Shown: positions 54,438-62,724 of the stretch, one piece after another
Numbering within the stretch: the stretch's first letter is position 1
Layout of the letters: every line of letters starts with the position of its first letter
From: Chitinophagaceae bacterium PMP191F
GTDB taxonomy: Bacteria; Bacteroidota; Bacteroidia; Chitinophagales; Chitinophagaceae
DNA length: 64,000 nucleotides
Direction: 5' to 3'
Assembly (NCBI GenBank): GCA_001302245.1
Contig: LGYU01000023.1
Location: 1 to 64,000 of the forward strand
Notes under the pieces: model-generated
Told to the model about the DNA's origin: nothing
The model's input: only the letters and a program-made list of their open reading frames with translations
The model's database searches: none
Made by a program: the position numbers and the translations under genes

Positions 54438-54989
54438 TTAATTCCTGTTTTTCCTGAACCGGCTTTCAATCACAGCCAGTTGCTGACTGTTCAGAGACGT
54501 CGTTTGCTTCAATACACTGATAAAATAGGCCACTTCTTCAGGCTCGGCAGGACATCCCACATTTGCTCCTTTGGCATCGAGCCCTGCCCCCTCCGGACGG
54601 ATCTGTGAATCGGCCAGCAGATTACCCTGTGTATCAAAAATGAGCCAGAAAGGAATACCGGATTCATCTCCGTGGTATTTTACCCTCAATGCCTCAGCAT
54701 CGGGATTTTCAAGATGCTTGTTATCCTTACTTTCTGAAACTACCAGGTGACGGATAACAAAATTGTCATCAAAGAATTTCTTACAGACCTTATCATTCAT
54801 GGAGCTATCCATTTTATGACACCAGGTGCACCAGGAAGCATGGAACATCACAAATACTTTCTTTTTCTCTTTGGCTGCCTGTTTATATGCCTGCTGTAAA
54901 ATGTCGTTTGCTGATAAAGAAGCCTGCTGTGCAATGGCAACTGATGTCAAAAGAAGTATTGCTGCCATTGCAGATGTGATGTGTTTCAT
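54438..54989 (-). CDS. Secreted thioredoxin-like protein
   Basis: The 183-residue protein has a signal peptide (cleavage near AIAQQ) and a thioredoxin fold with the redox site SWCTWCHKM (about residues 52-60), followed by FWLIFDTQGNLLAD with the cis-proline GIPFW. It belongs to the thioredoxin_7/DUF255-like group of periplasmic thiol proteins. The partner protein is unknown. It is a single gene. Confidence 0.87.
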   Translation of the reverse strand: MKHITSAMAAILLLTSVAIAQQASLSANDILQQAYKQAAKEKKKVFVMFHASWCTWCHKMDSSMNDKVCKKFFDDNFVIRHLVVSESKDNKHLENPDAEALRVKYHGDESGIPFWLIFDTQGNLLADSQIRPEGAGLDAKGANVGCPAEPEEVAYFISVLKQTTSLNSQQLAVIESRFRKNRN

Positions 54990-55239
54990 GTAAAAGAGTT
55001 TGGCCGGAAATGAAATTCAGTGTTATTATTGAAATTACACAAAACCGAACAATTCAATCCATTGATTGTTAAAACTCTTTACTGGCGCAGGATACAGCAC
55101 AAAAAATCTTAACGAAACCATGACAGTTCAACTGATTTTCCACAAACTGTGAATAAGTAACTTTGTAGAAATACAGTTCCAAATAATTAAATTTGGATAG
55201 ACACGCGGGTTAGAAAGAAAAATAGATATTACACTATTT

Positions 55240-56289
55240 GTGAACTTAAATCGAAGCTACTTGACAGACACAATCATCAACCTGGAGACCGTAAACCCTA
55301 TAGAGTTTTTCGGTGTCAACAACGGTAAGCTGGATATCCTGAAAAAGAAGTTTCCATTACTTAAAATACTTTCGAGGGGTACGCAGTTAAAGCTAAGCGG
55401 AGCGCCAGAACAGATAGACAGTGCGAAAGAGAAAATAAACCTTATTGTTCAATACCTTCAGCGTAATGGGCATATGAGTGAGAATTACTTTGAGCAGATA
55501 TTGGGCGGCGATGATGCCGAAACGGTTGACCACTTTGTTGACCGTAACCCCAATGATATTCTCGTATTCGGCCCCAATGGTAAAACAGTAAGAGCCAGAA
55601 CAGCCAACCAGAAGCGCCTGGTAAGCGTGGCAGAAAAGAATGACATCGTTTTTGCCATAGGTCCTGCCGGTACCGGTAAAACCTATACTGCAGTTGCACT
55701 GGCTGTGCGGGCACTCAAAAATAAAATGGTCAAAAAGATCATTCTTACACGCCCGGCGGTGGAAGCAGGCGAAAGTCTTGGTTTTTTGCCCGGCGATTTG
55801 AAAGAAAAGATTGATCCATACCTGCGTCCTTTGTATGATGCACTGGACGATATGATTCCAGCTGATAAGCTGGGTTATTACATGAGTACCCGTGTTATCG
55901 AAATTGCACCGCTGGCTTACATGCGCGGTCGTACGCTGGACAATGCCTTTATCATCCTTGACGAGGCGCAAAATGCTACAGACCTGCAATTAAAGATGTT
56001 CCTGACCCGTATCGGTGCCAATGCGAAGGCTATTATTACGGGCGACATGACCCAGGTGGACCTGCCGAAGAACCAGCGCAGCGGTCTTGAAAAAGCAGTT
56101 CGTATCCTGCGTAATGTTGACGGTATTGCTCATATTGAGCTGGACGAGGAAGATGTGGTACGTCACCGCCTGGTAAAAGCTATTATCAAGGCCTACGAGC
56201 GTGAAAAGGAAAAAGAGCAGCCAGAACAGCAACAGCCCTGGAAAGGTCATAAAAATAAGCCCCAGGACGAAAGTCCTTCAAACGGATAA
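55240..56289 (+). CDS. PhoH family ATPase
   Basis: In this 349-residue protein an N-terminal KH-like region (SRGTQLKLSGAPEQIDSAKE) precedes a PhoH/helicase-like ATPase: Walker A AIGPAGTGKTYTAVAL (about residues 140-155), Walker B FIILDEAQNAT, and motif III TGDMTQVDLP. Homologues act in RNA metabolism together with YbeY. The start is uncertain. GTG at 55240 was used, but TTG at 55261 would give the common opening LTDTIINLETVNP. The C-terminus is a charged, glutamine-rich tail. Confidence 0.92.
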   Translation: MNLNRSYLTDTIINLETVNPIEFFGVNNGKLDILKKKFPLLKILSRGTQLKLSGAPEQIDSAKEKINLIVQYLQRNGHMSENYFEQILGGDDAETVDHFVDRNPNDILVFGPNGKTVRARTANQKRLVSVAEKNDIVFAIGPAGTGKTYTAVALAVRALKNKMVKKIILTRPAVEAGESLGFLPGDLKEKIDPYLRPLYDALDDMIPADKLGYYMSTRVIEIAPLAYMRGRTLDNAFIILDEAQNATDLQLKMFLTRIGANAKAIITGDMTQVDLPKNQRSGLEKAVRILRNVDGIAHIELDEEDVVRHRLVKAIIKAYEREKEKEQPEQQQPWKGHKNKPQDESPSNG

Positions 56290-56319
56290 ATGAAAAACCA
56301 TTTATAAAAAACACTTTTT

Positions 56320-56340
56320 GCCTGCAGAATATCTGCAGGC
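56320..56340 (+). terminator. PhoH gene terminator
   Basis: A 9-bp perfect stem (GCCTGCAGA/TCTGCAGGC) with a 3-nt loop is followed by six T, 30 bp after the stop codon. The T-run merges with the next gene's promoter. Confidence 0.88.
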
Positions 56341-56345
56341 TTTTT

Positions 56346-56353
56346 TACTTTTG
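56346..56353 (+). promoter_or_regulatory. -7 element TACTTTTG
   Basis: It matches TAnnTTTG and lies 6 bp before the ATG at 56360, immediately after the PhoH terminator T-run. It implies a near-leaderless mRNA for the lipoprotein and excludes the upstream reading from 56318. Confidence 0.5.
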
Positions 56354-56359
56354 TTCATT

Positions 56360-56755
56360 ATGAAAAAAGCAATCGGATTTTTTACCATACTGGCTGTAGC
56401 AGCCTGCAACAACCCCAAAGGATATCAGAAAGCAGAAGATGCACAGGATGCAGGACGCCAGTTCATCGAAGCCTCCCTGCAGGGAAACTACGAGAAAGCC
56501 CGTTTTTACCTGCTGAAAGACTCTGTAAACCTACCGTTGCTGGAAAAACAGGAATCCAATTACCAGCACCTGTCTGACAAAGAAAAAAGCCAGTACAGAG
56601 ATTCTAATATCAGGCCAATTGAAATAAAACCGCTGAATGATTCAGTAACCAATTATACTTATCATCATACTTCCAATATGAATGATACCACTACCCTCCG
56701 CATTGTGAAAGTGAACGGAGAATGGCTGGTGGATCTGAAGTCGATTATCAGGTAA
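56360..56755 (+). CDS. DUF4878-like lipoprotein
   Basis: The 131-residue protein has a lipobox (AVAACNNPKG, Cys near residue 15). It continues with an NTF2-like cone fold: DAGRQFIEASLQGNYEKARF, YTYHHTSNMNDTTTLRIVKV and NGEWLVDLKSII. This is the pattern of DUF4878 lipoproteins, presumed anchored in the envelope and of unknown role. Confidence 0.75.
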   Translation: MKKAIGFFTILAVAACNNPKGYQKAEDAQDAGRQFIEASLQGNYEKARFYLLKDSVNLPLLEKQESNYQHLSDKEKSQYRDSNIRPIEIKPLNDSVTNYTYHHTSNMNDTTTLRIVKVNGEWLVDLKSIIR

Positions 56756-56933
56756 AATTGTGAGGCCGCGGTATAAAACACATACTGCAACAGGATTTTA
56801 TACATCCTGTTTTGGTTTTCATGTATATTGCACCACTTTCCGGTATCCATTAAAAGTCCCCTCCACTAACGATTACAACGCCTTTGAACCGGTAAACCGC
56901 GTTTAAAACACAGGCAAACCAGAAACTATTTCT

Positions 56934-56941
56934 TAGGTTTG
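56934..56941 (+). promoter_or_regulatory. Probable -7 element of ppa
   Basis: TAGGTTTG fits TAnnTTTG and lies 21 bp before the ATG at 56963. No clear -33 element. Confidence 0.45.
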
Positions 56942-56962
56942 CTCCAAATTTAATTTTAAAAT

Positions 56963-57508
56963 ATGTTAACGGTTTCTCATCCCTGGCATGGTGTTTCTTA
57001 TGGTGAAAATGCGCCCCGTACTGTCAATGCTGTGATCGAAATTCCGCAAGGCTCAAGAGCCAAGTATGAAATTGACAAAGAAAGCGGGTTGTTAAAGCTC
57101 GACAGGGTTATTTACTCTTCATTTTACTACCCCAGTAATTATGGCTTTATTCCTCAAACCTATGGTTACGATAAAGATCCGCTGGACATCCTGGTAATTA
57201 CTCCCCAGTCTATACAGCCAATGTGCCTGGTAGAAGCAAAAGTGATCGGTGTAATGCAGATGATTGACAATGGCGATGCAGATGATAAGATCATTGCTGT
57301 TGCAGCCCACGATCCCAGTGTAAATCACTATAATAACATTGAAGAACTGCCACGTCATTTCTTCGATGAGCTGCGTCACTTCTTTGAAGAATACAAACGC
57401 CTGGAAAATAAAACAGTAAAGGTGGAAGAGTTTGGCGACAAATCAACTGCCCTGAAAATTGTAGGAGACAGTATCAAATATTACGACGAACATTTCCGGA
57501 AGAAATAA
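56963..57508 (+). CDS. ppa: Inorganic pyrophosphatase, family I
   Basis: The 181-residue cytosolic enzyme hydrolyses pyrophosphate and drives biosynthesis. The metal-binding signature [10 protein letters not shown] holds Asp70, Asp72 and Asp75. The substrate residues in [16 protein letters not shown] and the second Asp cluster [11 protein letters not shown] are also present. It stands alone with a strong terminator. Confidence 0.95.
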   Translation: MLTVSHPWHGVSYGENAPRTVNAVIEIPQGSRAKYEIDKESGLLKLDRVIYSSFYYPSNYGFIPQTYGYDKDPLDILVITPQSIQPMCLVEAKVIGVMQMIDNGDADDKIIAVAAHDPSVNHYNNIEELPRHFFDELRHFFEEYKRLENKTVKVEEFGDKSTALKIVGDSIKYYDEHFRKK

Positions 57509-57525
57509 CCGGTACAAAGTTGATA

Positions 57526-57563
57526 AAGAACAGCCTGCTATCACCAGACAGCAGGCTGTTCTT
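57526..57563. terminator. Terminator between ppa and the NlpC/P60 gene
   Basis: A 14-bp perfect stem (AAGAACAGCCTGCT and its complement) with a 10-nt loop lies between convergent genes. The plus side continues with ATTTAAA. Confidence 0.8.
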
Positions 57564-57565
57564 AT

Positions 57566-58333
57566 TTAAAAGTATCTTTTGATGATGCGTAGCTGGTGGG
57601 TTCTCAAACCGGTATCTGCATTGATAATACCGGCATTATCAATCCGGTCAATACGCACTTTTCCTGATGAGTGAATGATTTCATGATCATTCAGCAAAAT
57701 ACCTACGTGATAAATGCGACCTTCTGCATTATCAAAGAAAGCCAGATCACCGCAACGTGCTTCCTGTAAAAAGCCTACTACTTCGCCCTGTGTAGCCTGC
57801 AGTGAGGAATCCCTTAATAACCGGATGTTGAACAACCGGAAAATACCCTGTACAAAACCACTGCAATCTACTCCAAACACAGAACGACCACCCCACAGAT
57901 AAGGTGTATTCAGCCATTTTCGGGCTTTTACTCCAATCGCATCGGGTACAGGCGTAGCCGTAGCAGCATTCCATGCGCTACCGGCATGATAGCTTATAGC
58001 ATAGGGCCCGATCCGGATCACTTCATGTGCAGGTGCCAGGATGGGAGTAGCCATTGATAAATGTGCAGGTACGCCGTTAATAGTTGCCTCATCCATCCAG
58101 TCGCCCACATAAATACCATTACCGTTACCAACCGGCAACGTTTCTGATTCAACCAACTGGCTATACTGGCACCAGCCTTCATAACCATCGTACAGGCACT
58201 TTATCTTTGCAAATTCTTTATCCTTTTCCAGTACTTCTGCACTTTCGCCCAATAACAACTGGCTTACCATCTCACTTCTGTGAGCAGCTTCTGCGCGCAA
58301 CGGTGCTACCGGAACAATACAGGTTGCATACAT
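57566..58333 (-). CDS. NlpC/P60 (C40) peptidase with SH3-like domains
   Basis: In this 255-residue protein two bacterial SH3-like segments (VAPLRAEAAHRSEMVSQLLL; KCLYDGYEGWCQYSQLV) precede a C40 cysteine peptidase: Cys in VFGVDCSGFVQGIF, His in IYHVGILLNDH, third polar residue near HSSGKVRID. Such enzymes cut D-Glu-linked peptide bonds in peptidoglycan or its recycled fragments. No clear signal peptide is visible, so a cytoplasmic recycling role (dipeptidyl-peptidase VI type) is plausible. Confidence 0.88.
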   Translation of the reverse strand: MYATCIVPVAPLRAEAAHRSEMVSQLLLGESAEVLEKDKEFAKIKCLYDGYEGWCQYSQLVESETLPVGNGNGIYVGDWMDEATINGVPAHLSMATPILAPAHEVIRIGPYAISYHAGSAWNAATATPVPDAIGVKARKWLNTPYLWGGRSVFGVDCSGFVQGIFRLFNIRLLRDSSLQATQGEVVGFLQEARCGDLAFFDNAEGRIYHVGILLNDHEIIHSSGKVRIDRIDNAGIINADTGLRTHQLRIIKRYF

Positions 58334-58607
58334 TGGTATAATTTTTTAAAACAAACATTACCGGACATGGTACCAACACCACAATGAAACAATCAATAAC
58401 AGCGTTTGTACATCCGGTTACAGGAATGTAAAGTACTATTTAAACAGCATACATCCATCACACAACGATCGCTTACCATCAATGTATTGACAGAATAACA
58501 CATTGCTGTAATGAATTAACAAAACAATCAAAAAAAGAACCGATCAGTTTGTGTGAAATTTTGCCAAAGCAGCATCTTTAAAAAAGAAAATAGCTAATTT
58601 TCGAACC

Positions 58608-59183
58608 GTGAAAGCTGACCGACACACACATATAAGCGATCAACAACTGCTGGAACATTTCTACCAGGATCACAATAACCAGTGGTTGGGGATCTTATTG
58701 GAACGGTATACCCTGTTGTTGCTGGGTGTGTGCATGAAATACCTGAAAAATGAAGAAGAGGCCCGTGACAGTGTTCAGCATATCTTTCTGAAGGTGATCA
58801 CAGAGATGCATAAGTACAAGGTGGATTATTTCAAATCATGGTTGTACATGGTAGCCAAAAATCATTGTTTAATGAGGCTGCGCGACAGGCAGAATAAACA
58901 TGCTACCGAGATCAAGGAACAAATGATCATAGCAGAAGATGAGACCAACCTACAGCAACACCTGGCCAAAGACCGCCAGTTGGAATTGATGACACAGTGT
59001 TTACAGGAACTGAACAACGAGCAGAAACAGTGCGTAACTTTGTTTTACCTGGATAAGCGTTCATACCAGGAAATAGCTGAAATTACAGGCTATTCGCTGA
59101 TGCAGGTAAAAAGCTATATTCAGAACGGGAAAAGAAATCTGAAAATATTACTGGAACGTAAAATGGATATCCAGGATCAATAA
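58608..59183 (+). CDS. ECF-type RNA polymerase sigma factor
   Basis: In this 191-residue protein region 2 is seen in LLGVCMKYLKNEEEARDSVQ and FKSWLYMVAKNHCLM, and region 4 in CVTLFYLDKRSYQEIAEITG followed by YSLMQVKSYIQNGKRNLK. The start codon is GTG at 58608, with a -7-like TAATTTTCG ending 4 bp upstream, so the mRNA is probably leaderless. The gene 23 bp downstream encodes a single-pass membrane protein that is its likely anti-sigma partner. Confidence 0.9.
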   Translation: MKADRHTHISDQQLLEHFYQDHNNQWLGILLERYTLLLLGVCMKYLKNEEEARDSVQHIFLKVITEMHKYKVDYFKSWLYMVAKNHCLMRLRDRQNKHATEIKEQMIIAEDETNLQQHLAKDRQLELMTQCLQELNNEQKQCVTLFYLDKRSYQEIAEITGYSLMQVKSYIQNGKRNLKILLERKMDIQDQ

Positions 59184-59206
59184 CAGGCAACAGCCTACAC
59201 ACATCC

Positions 59207-59572
59207 ATGAACAATGATTTATTAAACATATTATCTAACAGCAACAAGGACATCGACAACCAGAAGTTGATGGACTACCTGAGTGGTAGCCTGTCTGAAC
59301 AGGAAAAGCACGAAGTGGAAACATGGATGCTTGACAACGATTTTGCCAATGATGCCATAGAAGGCCTGGAACAGGTGGACAATACCCGCAGACTTGAATC
59401 GCTGGTAGACCAGCTGAACAAAGACCTGCATAAAAAACTGCAACAGAAAAACGCCCGCAAGGCCAAAAGAAAACTAAAAGAATATCCCTGGATCTATTTT
59501 GCAGTAATACTGGTACTGGTACTGGTGGTACTGGGCTTTTTCGTTATTCACTATTTACAACACGGCAAATAG
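59207..59572 (+). CDS. Putative anti-sigma factor, single-pass membrane protein
   Basis: In this 121-residue protein an N-terminal helical region (QKLMDYLSGSLSEQEKHEVE) is like the anti-sigma cytosolic domain but lacks the zinc-binding Cys/His pair. A basic linker (KNARKAKRKLK) and one transmembrane helix (residues ~97-114) follow, with almost no periplasmic part. It would hold the ECF sigma factor at the membrane. The role is inferred from the gene pair. Confidence 0.7.
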   Translation: MNNDLLNILSNSNKDIDNQKLMDYLSGSLSEQEKHEVETWMLDNDFANDAIEGLEQVDNTRRLESLVDQLNKDLHKKLQQKNARKAKRKLKEYPWIYFAVILVLVLVVLGFFVIHYLQHGK

Positions 59573-59589
59573 CAGCTTATACCTGCAAT

Positions 59590-59617
59590 AAAAAAGCCCT
59601 GCCGTGCAGAGCTTTTA
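59590..59617. terminator. Bidirectional terminator
   Basis: AAAAGC-C-CTGC and GCAG-A-GCTTTT form a hairpin with one mismatch and A/T runs on both sides, between convergent genes. Confidence 0.75.
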
Positions 59618-59622
59618 CTTAC

Positions 59623-59922
59623 TTATTTTGCCGGTTCTTCAGGTGGAGGAGTATCTGTATGACCATCAAATTTGTCAACTACTTTGCCCCATAGCTTTTT
59701 GGCACCTGCTGTAAGATCTTCCAGTTTGTCTTCTGCAACATCTTTCCATTCTTCTGCTTTGTCTTTTACGTTATCCCAGGCCTCTTCAGCTTTATCACTT
59801 ATCTTATCCCATGTTTCACCGGCTTTTTCCGCTGCTGCATCTTTTAGTTCAGCAGCTTTATCTTTTGCCTGTTCCAGTTTTTCTTCAGCCTTTGCACTGA
59901 ATGACGACTTGTTGTCTTCCAT
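59623..59922 (-). CDS. LEA-like amphipathic helical repeat protein
   Basis: The 99-residue protein is made of Ala/Lys/Glu/Asp-rich heptad- and 11-mer-like repeats (KAEEKLEQAKDKAAELKDAA; DKAEEAWDNVKDKAEEWKDV) with no signal peptide. It ends in a Pro/Glu-rich tail. The composition is that of group 3 LEA/YtxH-like proteins linked to desiccation or envelope stress. A regular W-D/K spacing (ETWDKI, EAWDNV, EEWKDV, KLWGKV) is distinctive. It may be controlled by stress, but no operator was seen. Confidence 0.75.
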   Translation of the reverse strand: MEDNKSSFSAKAEEKLEQAKDKAAELKDAAAEKAGETWDKISDKAEEAWDNVKDKAEEWKDVAEDKLEDLTAGAKKLWGKVVDKFDGHTDTPPPEEPAK

Positions 59923-60052
59923 ACAAGAGATTTTTAAGGTGAATAAATAGATCAGGTTTCCCAGGGAAAGCTATAGACTAAAACGGAAGGTAATATTTAA
60001 AGATACCGAAATATGATTATACCATATGTAAAGTAAATGTTACCAGGCTATC

Positions 60053-60529
60053 TTAATACTCTACTTTATCGCCTTTGCTTATCCACGTCTGCCACAAGCT
60101 ATCAGCTTCCTCATCGGGCAGTTGTATCATCTGTATTTTACGCTCATGGTAAGGCACATTCAGTTCTTCGTATATCATAGAGTCGTCAAAACCAGCATGT
60201 GACGCATCAAAACGACTGCTGGCAAAGTATACCTTTGAAGGTCTGGCCCAGTAAATGGCTCCCATGCACATAGGGCAGGGTTCGCAGGAAGTATACAATT
60301 CGCACCCTGTAAGCTGAAAGGTGCCCAGATTGGCACAGGCATCGCGTATGGCCACGACTTCGGCATGTGCCGTAGGATCATTGCCGGCTATTACCTGGTT
60401 ACATCCCCTGCCTACAATTTCATTGTCTTTTACTATTACACAACCGAAAGGGCCACCCTGACCGCTGTTCATTCCGTTCCGGGCCAGATCAACTGCCGCC
60501 CGTATAAATTGCCGTTCACGTTCCGTCAT
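60053..60529 (-). CDS. guaD: Guanine deaminase (cytidine-deaminase fold)
   Basis: The 158-residue protein has zinc ligands in TAHAEVVAIRDA (His55, catalytic Glu57) and SCEPCPMC (Cys85, Cys88). The stretches NDPTAHAEV, LYTSCEPCPMCMGAIYWARP and AGFDDSMIYEE closely follow Bacillus GuaD, which converts guanine to xanthine. The start at 60529 was chosen because it matches that length. A longer reading to 60658 would overlap the divergent M61 gene. Confidence 0.9.
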   Translation of the reverse strand: MTERERQFIRAAVDLARNGMNSGQGGPFGCVIVKDNEIVGRGCNQVIAGNDPTAHAEVVAIRDACANLGTFQLTGCELYTSCEPCPMCMGAIYWARPSKVYFASSRFDASHAGFDDSMIYEELNVPYHERKIQMIQLPDEEADSLWQTWISKGDKVEY

Positions 60530-60614
60530 GGTATCGTAATTTGTTGGTTCAAATGTACAAAATAGCCAGGGCAAACAGCTTCCGGCATTTTCTATAACCA
60601 GAACAAGTATCAGC

Positions 60615-62426
60615 ATGAAAAAGACCGCGCTTCTGCTTTCATCACTGCTGTGCATCACTATGATGTATGCACAAAAGATCAGTTATGTTGTTTCTTTTCC
60701 CAATATTGCTCATCATGAAGCCAGCATTGCACTTTCGGTCAGCGGCCTTCCTGCTACCCAAAGTGCTGTATTCAGAATGAGCCGTTCTTCTCCCGGACGT
60801 TACGCCACCCATGAATTTGGCAAGAACGTATACGATGTTAAGGCGTTTGATAAATCAGGGAAACCCATTACTGTAAATCGTGTGGATGGTGATGTATATG
60901 AAGTACCCAAACACGATGGTTTTGTAAAACTGGAATACATCCTGTATGCCAACTATCCCGATGGCACTTATGCCGGTATTGATCCGCAAAGCATTCATCT
61001 GAATATGCCCGCCACCTTTATGTGGGTAAAAGGAATGGACAAAGCACCTATTGAAGTAAAGTTCAATATTCCCCAGGGAAAGAACTGGACCATTGCCACC
61101 CAATTGAAACACACCAGCGATCCTACCCTGTTTACAGCACCGGGATTGCAATACTTTATGGACTCTCCCACCAAGATCGGTAACCTAATCTGGAAAGAAT
61201 GGATGCTGAAAAATCCCAATGGTAAAAGCTATCAGTTCAGACTGGCACTGGAGGCACAATGCAGTGATACGCTTGCAGCTACCTTTGCCACCAAAATAGC
61301 GCGTATTGTAAAAGAAGCACAGGCAGTATATGGCGAGGTGCCCGATTACGATTATGGTTCCTATACATTTATTGCCAGTATTAATCCATACGTTTTTGGT
61401 GATGGCATGGAGCACCGCAATTCTACCATGATCTCATCCGGCCGCGTTTTTGACGGCAACAATAACAATCTTGGCGTTTTTGCCCATGAGTTTTTTCACT
61501 GCTGGAATGTAGAACGCATCCGTCCGAAAACACTGGAACCTTTCAATTTTGAGAAAAGCAATATGAGCAATGAGTTGTGGTGTGCCGAAGGCTTTACCCA
61601 GTATTATGGTGGTCTGCTGATGAAACGTGCCGGTTTACAGGAAGAAGAAGGCTTTTTACGTGCCATTGCGGGTCTGATCAATACCAAAGAGAATACAGCA
61701 GGCGCTAAACGTTTTTCACCTGTTGCCGTAAGTCGCCATGCTGTATTTGTAGATGCAGGTGTTGCAATAGACAAAACGAATTATCCGAACATGTATACCT
61801 CGTACTACCCGTATGGCGGCGCTATTGCACTGGCACTGGACCTTACACTGCGTGCACAATTTAAAAACCTGACACTGGACAGCTATATGACTGCACTGTG
61901 GAAAAAGTTCGGTAAAACAGAAGTAGCCTATACTGTTCACGGGTTGCAACAAGTACTGGCCGAAGTAACCGGTGACGCGGCTTTTGCAGCTGATTTCTTC
62001 AATAAGTATATCAACGGTACAGAATCGTTCAATTACAAACCGCTGCTGGCAAAAGCAGGCCTGGTACTGAAAAGAACAGAAGAAGGCAGACCCTGGCTGG
62101 GCAATGTACAGTTTAAAGATGGGATGGTAATTGGCTCTAGTACCATTATCGGCACTCCTTTATATGAAGCAGGATTGGACACCGACGATCAACTGGTGCA
62201 GGTAAACGGAAAACCCGTTATCAGCCTGAGCGAACTGCTGAAAAGCTGTAAACCCGGCGATAAACTGGAACTGGAATACAAACACCGCGGCGAACCCCAA
62301 ACCACTACCCTGGTAGTAGGAGAAAGTCCTATGCTATCTGTAAGTACCTACGAAAAAGAAGGAATGGCTGTAACAGAAGATATGAAGTCGTTCCGCAGCA
62401 AGTGGATCAACTCTCAGATAGAATGA
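60615..62426 (+). CDS. M61 family metallopeptidase with PDZ domain
   Basis: The 603-residue exported protein has a signal peptide (cleavage near MMYAQ), an N-terminal beta domain, a thermolysin-like catalytic domain with HEFFHCWNVERIRP (zinc His pair and Glu) and the downstream NELWCAEGFTQYYG ligand Glu, then a C-terminal PDZ domain (about residues 485-585; DTDDQLVQVNGKPVISLSEL). M61 enzymes are glycyl/acidic aminopeptidases acting in the periplasm. It diverges from guaD. Confidence 0.92.
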   Translation: MKKTALLLSSLLCITMMYAQKISYVVSFPNIAHHEASIALSVSGLPATQSAVFRMSRSSPGRYATHEFGKNVYDVKAFDKSGKPITVNRVDGDVYEVPKHDGFVKLEYILYANYPDGTYAGIDPQSIHLNMPATFMWVKGMDKAPIEVKFNIPQGKNWTIATQLKHTSDPTLFTAPGLQYFMDSPTKIGNLIWKEWMLKNPNGKSYQFRLALEAQCSDTLAATFATKIARIVKEAQAVYGEVPDYDYGSYTFIASINPYVFGDGMEHRNSTMISSGRVFDGNNNNLGVFAHEFFHCWNVERIRPKTLEPFNFEKSNMSNELWCAEGFTQYYGGLLMKRAGLQEEEGFLRAIAGLINTKENTAGAKRFSPVAVSRHAVFVDAGVAIDKTNYPNMYTSYYPYGGAIALALDLTLRAQFKNLTLDSYMTALWKKFGKTEVAYTVHGLQQVLAEVTGDAAFAADFFNKYINGTESFNYKPLLAKAGLVLKRTEEGRPWLGNVQFKDGMVIGSSTIIGTPLYEAGLDTDDQLVQVNGKPVISLSELLKSCKPGDKLELEYKHRGEPQTTTLVVGESPMLSVSTYEKEGMAVTEDMKSFRSKWINSQIE

Positions 62427-62516
62427 AGAATAGCTGTTAGCGGTAGGTATTAGCCATTGGCAGTAATGCCACTAACTCTTTGGGAAATTATACTAACCGG
62501 TTTCCGGAATTAATTA

Positions 62517-62554
62517 CAACAGGAAGGCCCGGCAATGCCGGGGCCTTCCTGTTG
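62517..62554. repeat. Long near-perfect hairpin without T-tract
   Basis: About 17 paired bases (CAACAGGAAGGCC against GGCCTTCCTGTTG plus an inner GGC/GCC) have a single bulged G and a tiny loop. No T-run follows on the plus or minus strand. It lies in the convergent gap 62427-62724. Confidence 0.6.
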
Positions 62555-62640
62555 CATGCTGTTACGCTCAATATTGATCCCTGCGGGTGATATCCCATAC
62601 GCTTACAAAGCAGGGTTTCCGAAGGGTTATATAACAAAAC

Positions 62641-62662
62641 AGCCCCGGACAATGCCGGAGCT
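62641..62662. terminator. Bidirectional terminator
   Basis: AGCCCCGG and CCGGAGCT form an 8-bp stem (one G-T pair) with T-rich tails on both strands, between the M61 gene and the convergent lipoprotein gene. Confidence 0.75.
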
Positions 62663-62724
62663 ATTTTTATCTTTTGATCATTGATATTGAGCCTTTACTC
62701 ACTATTGACCTATTCACCACTCAC

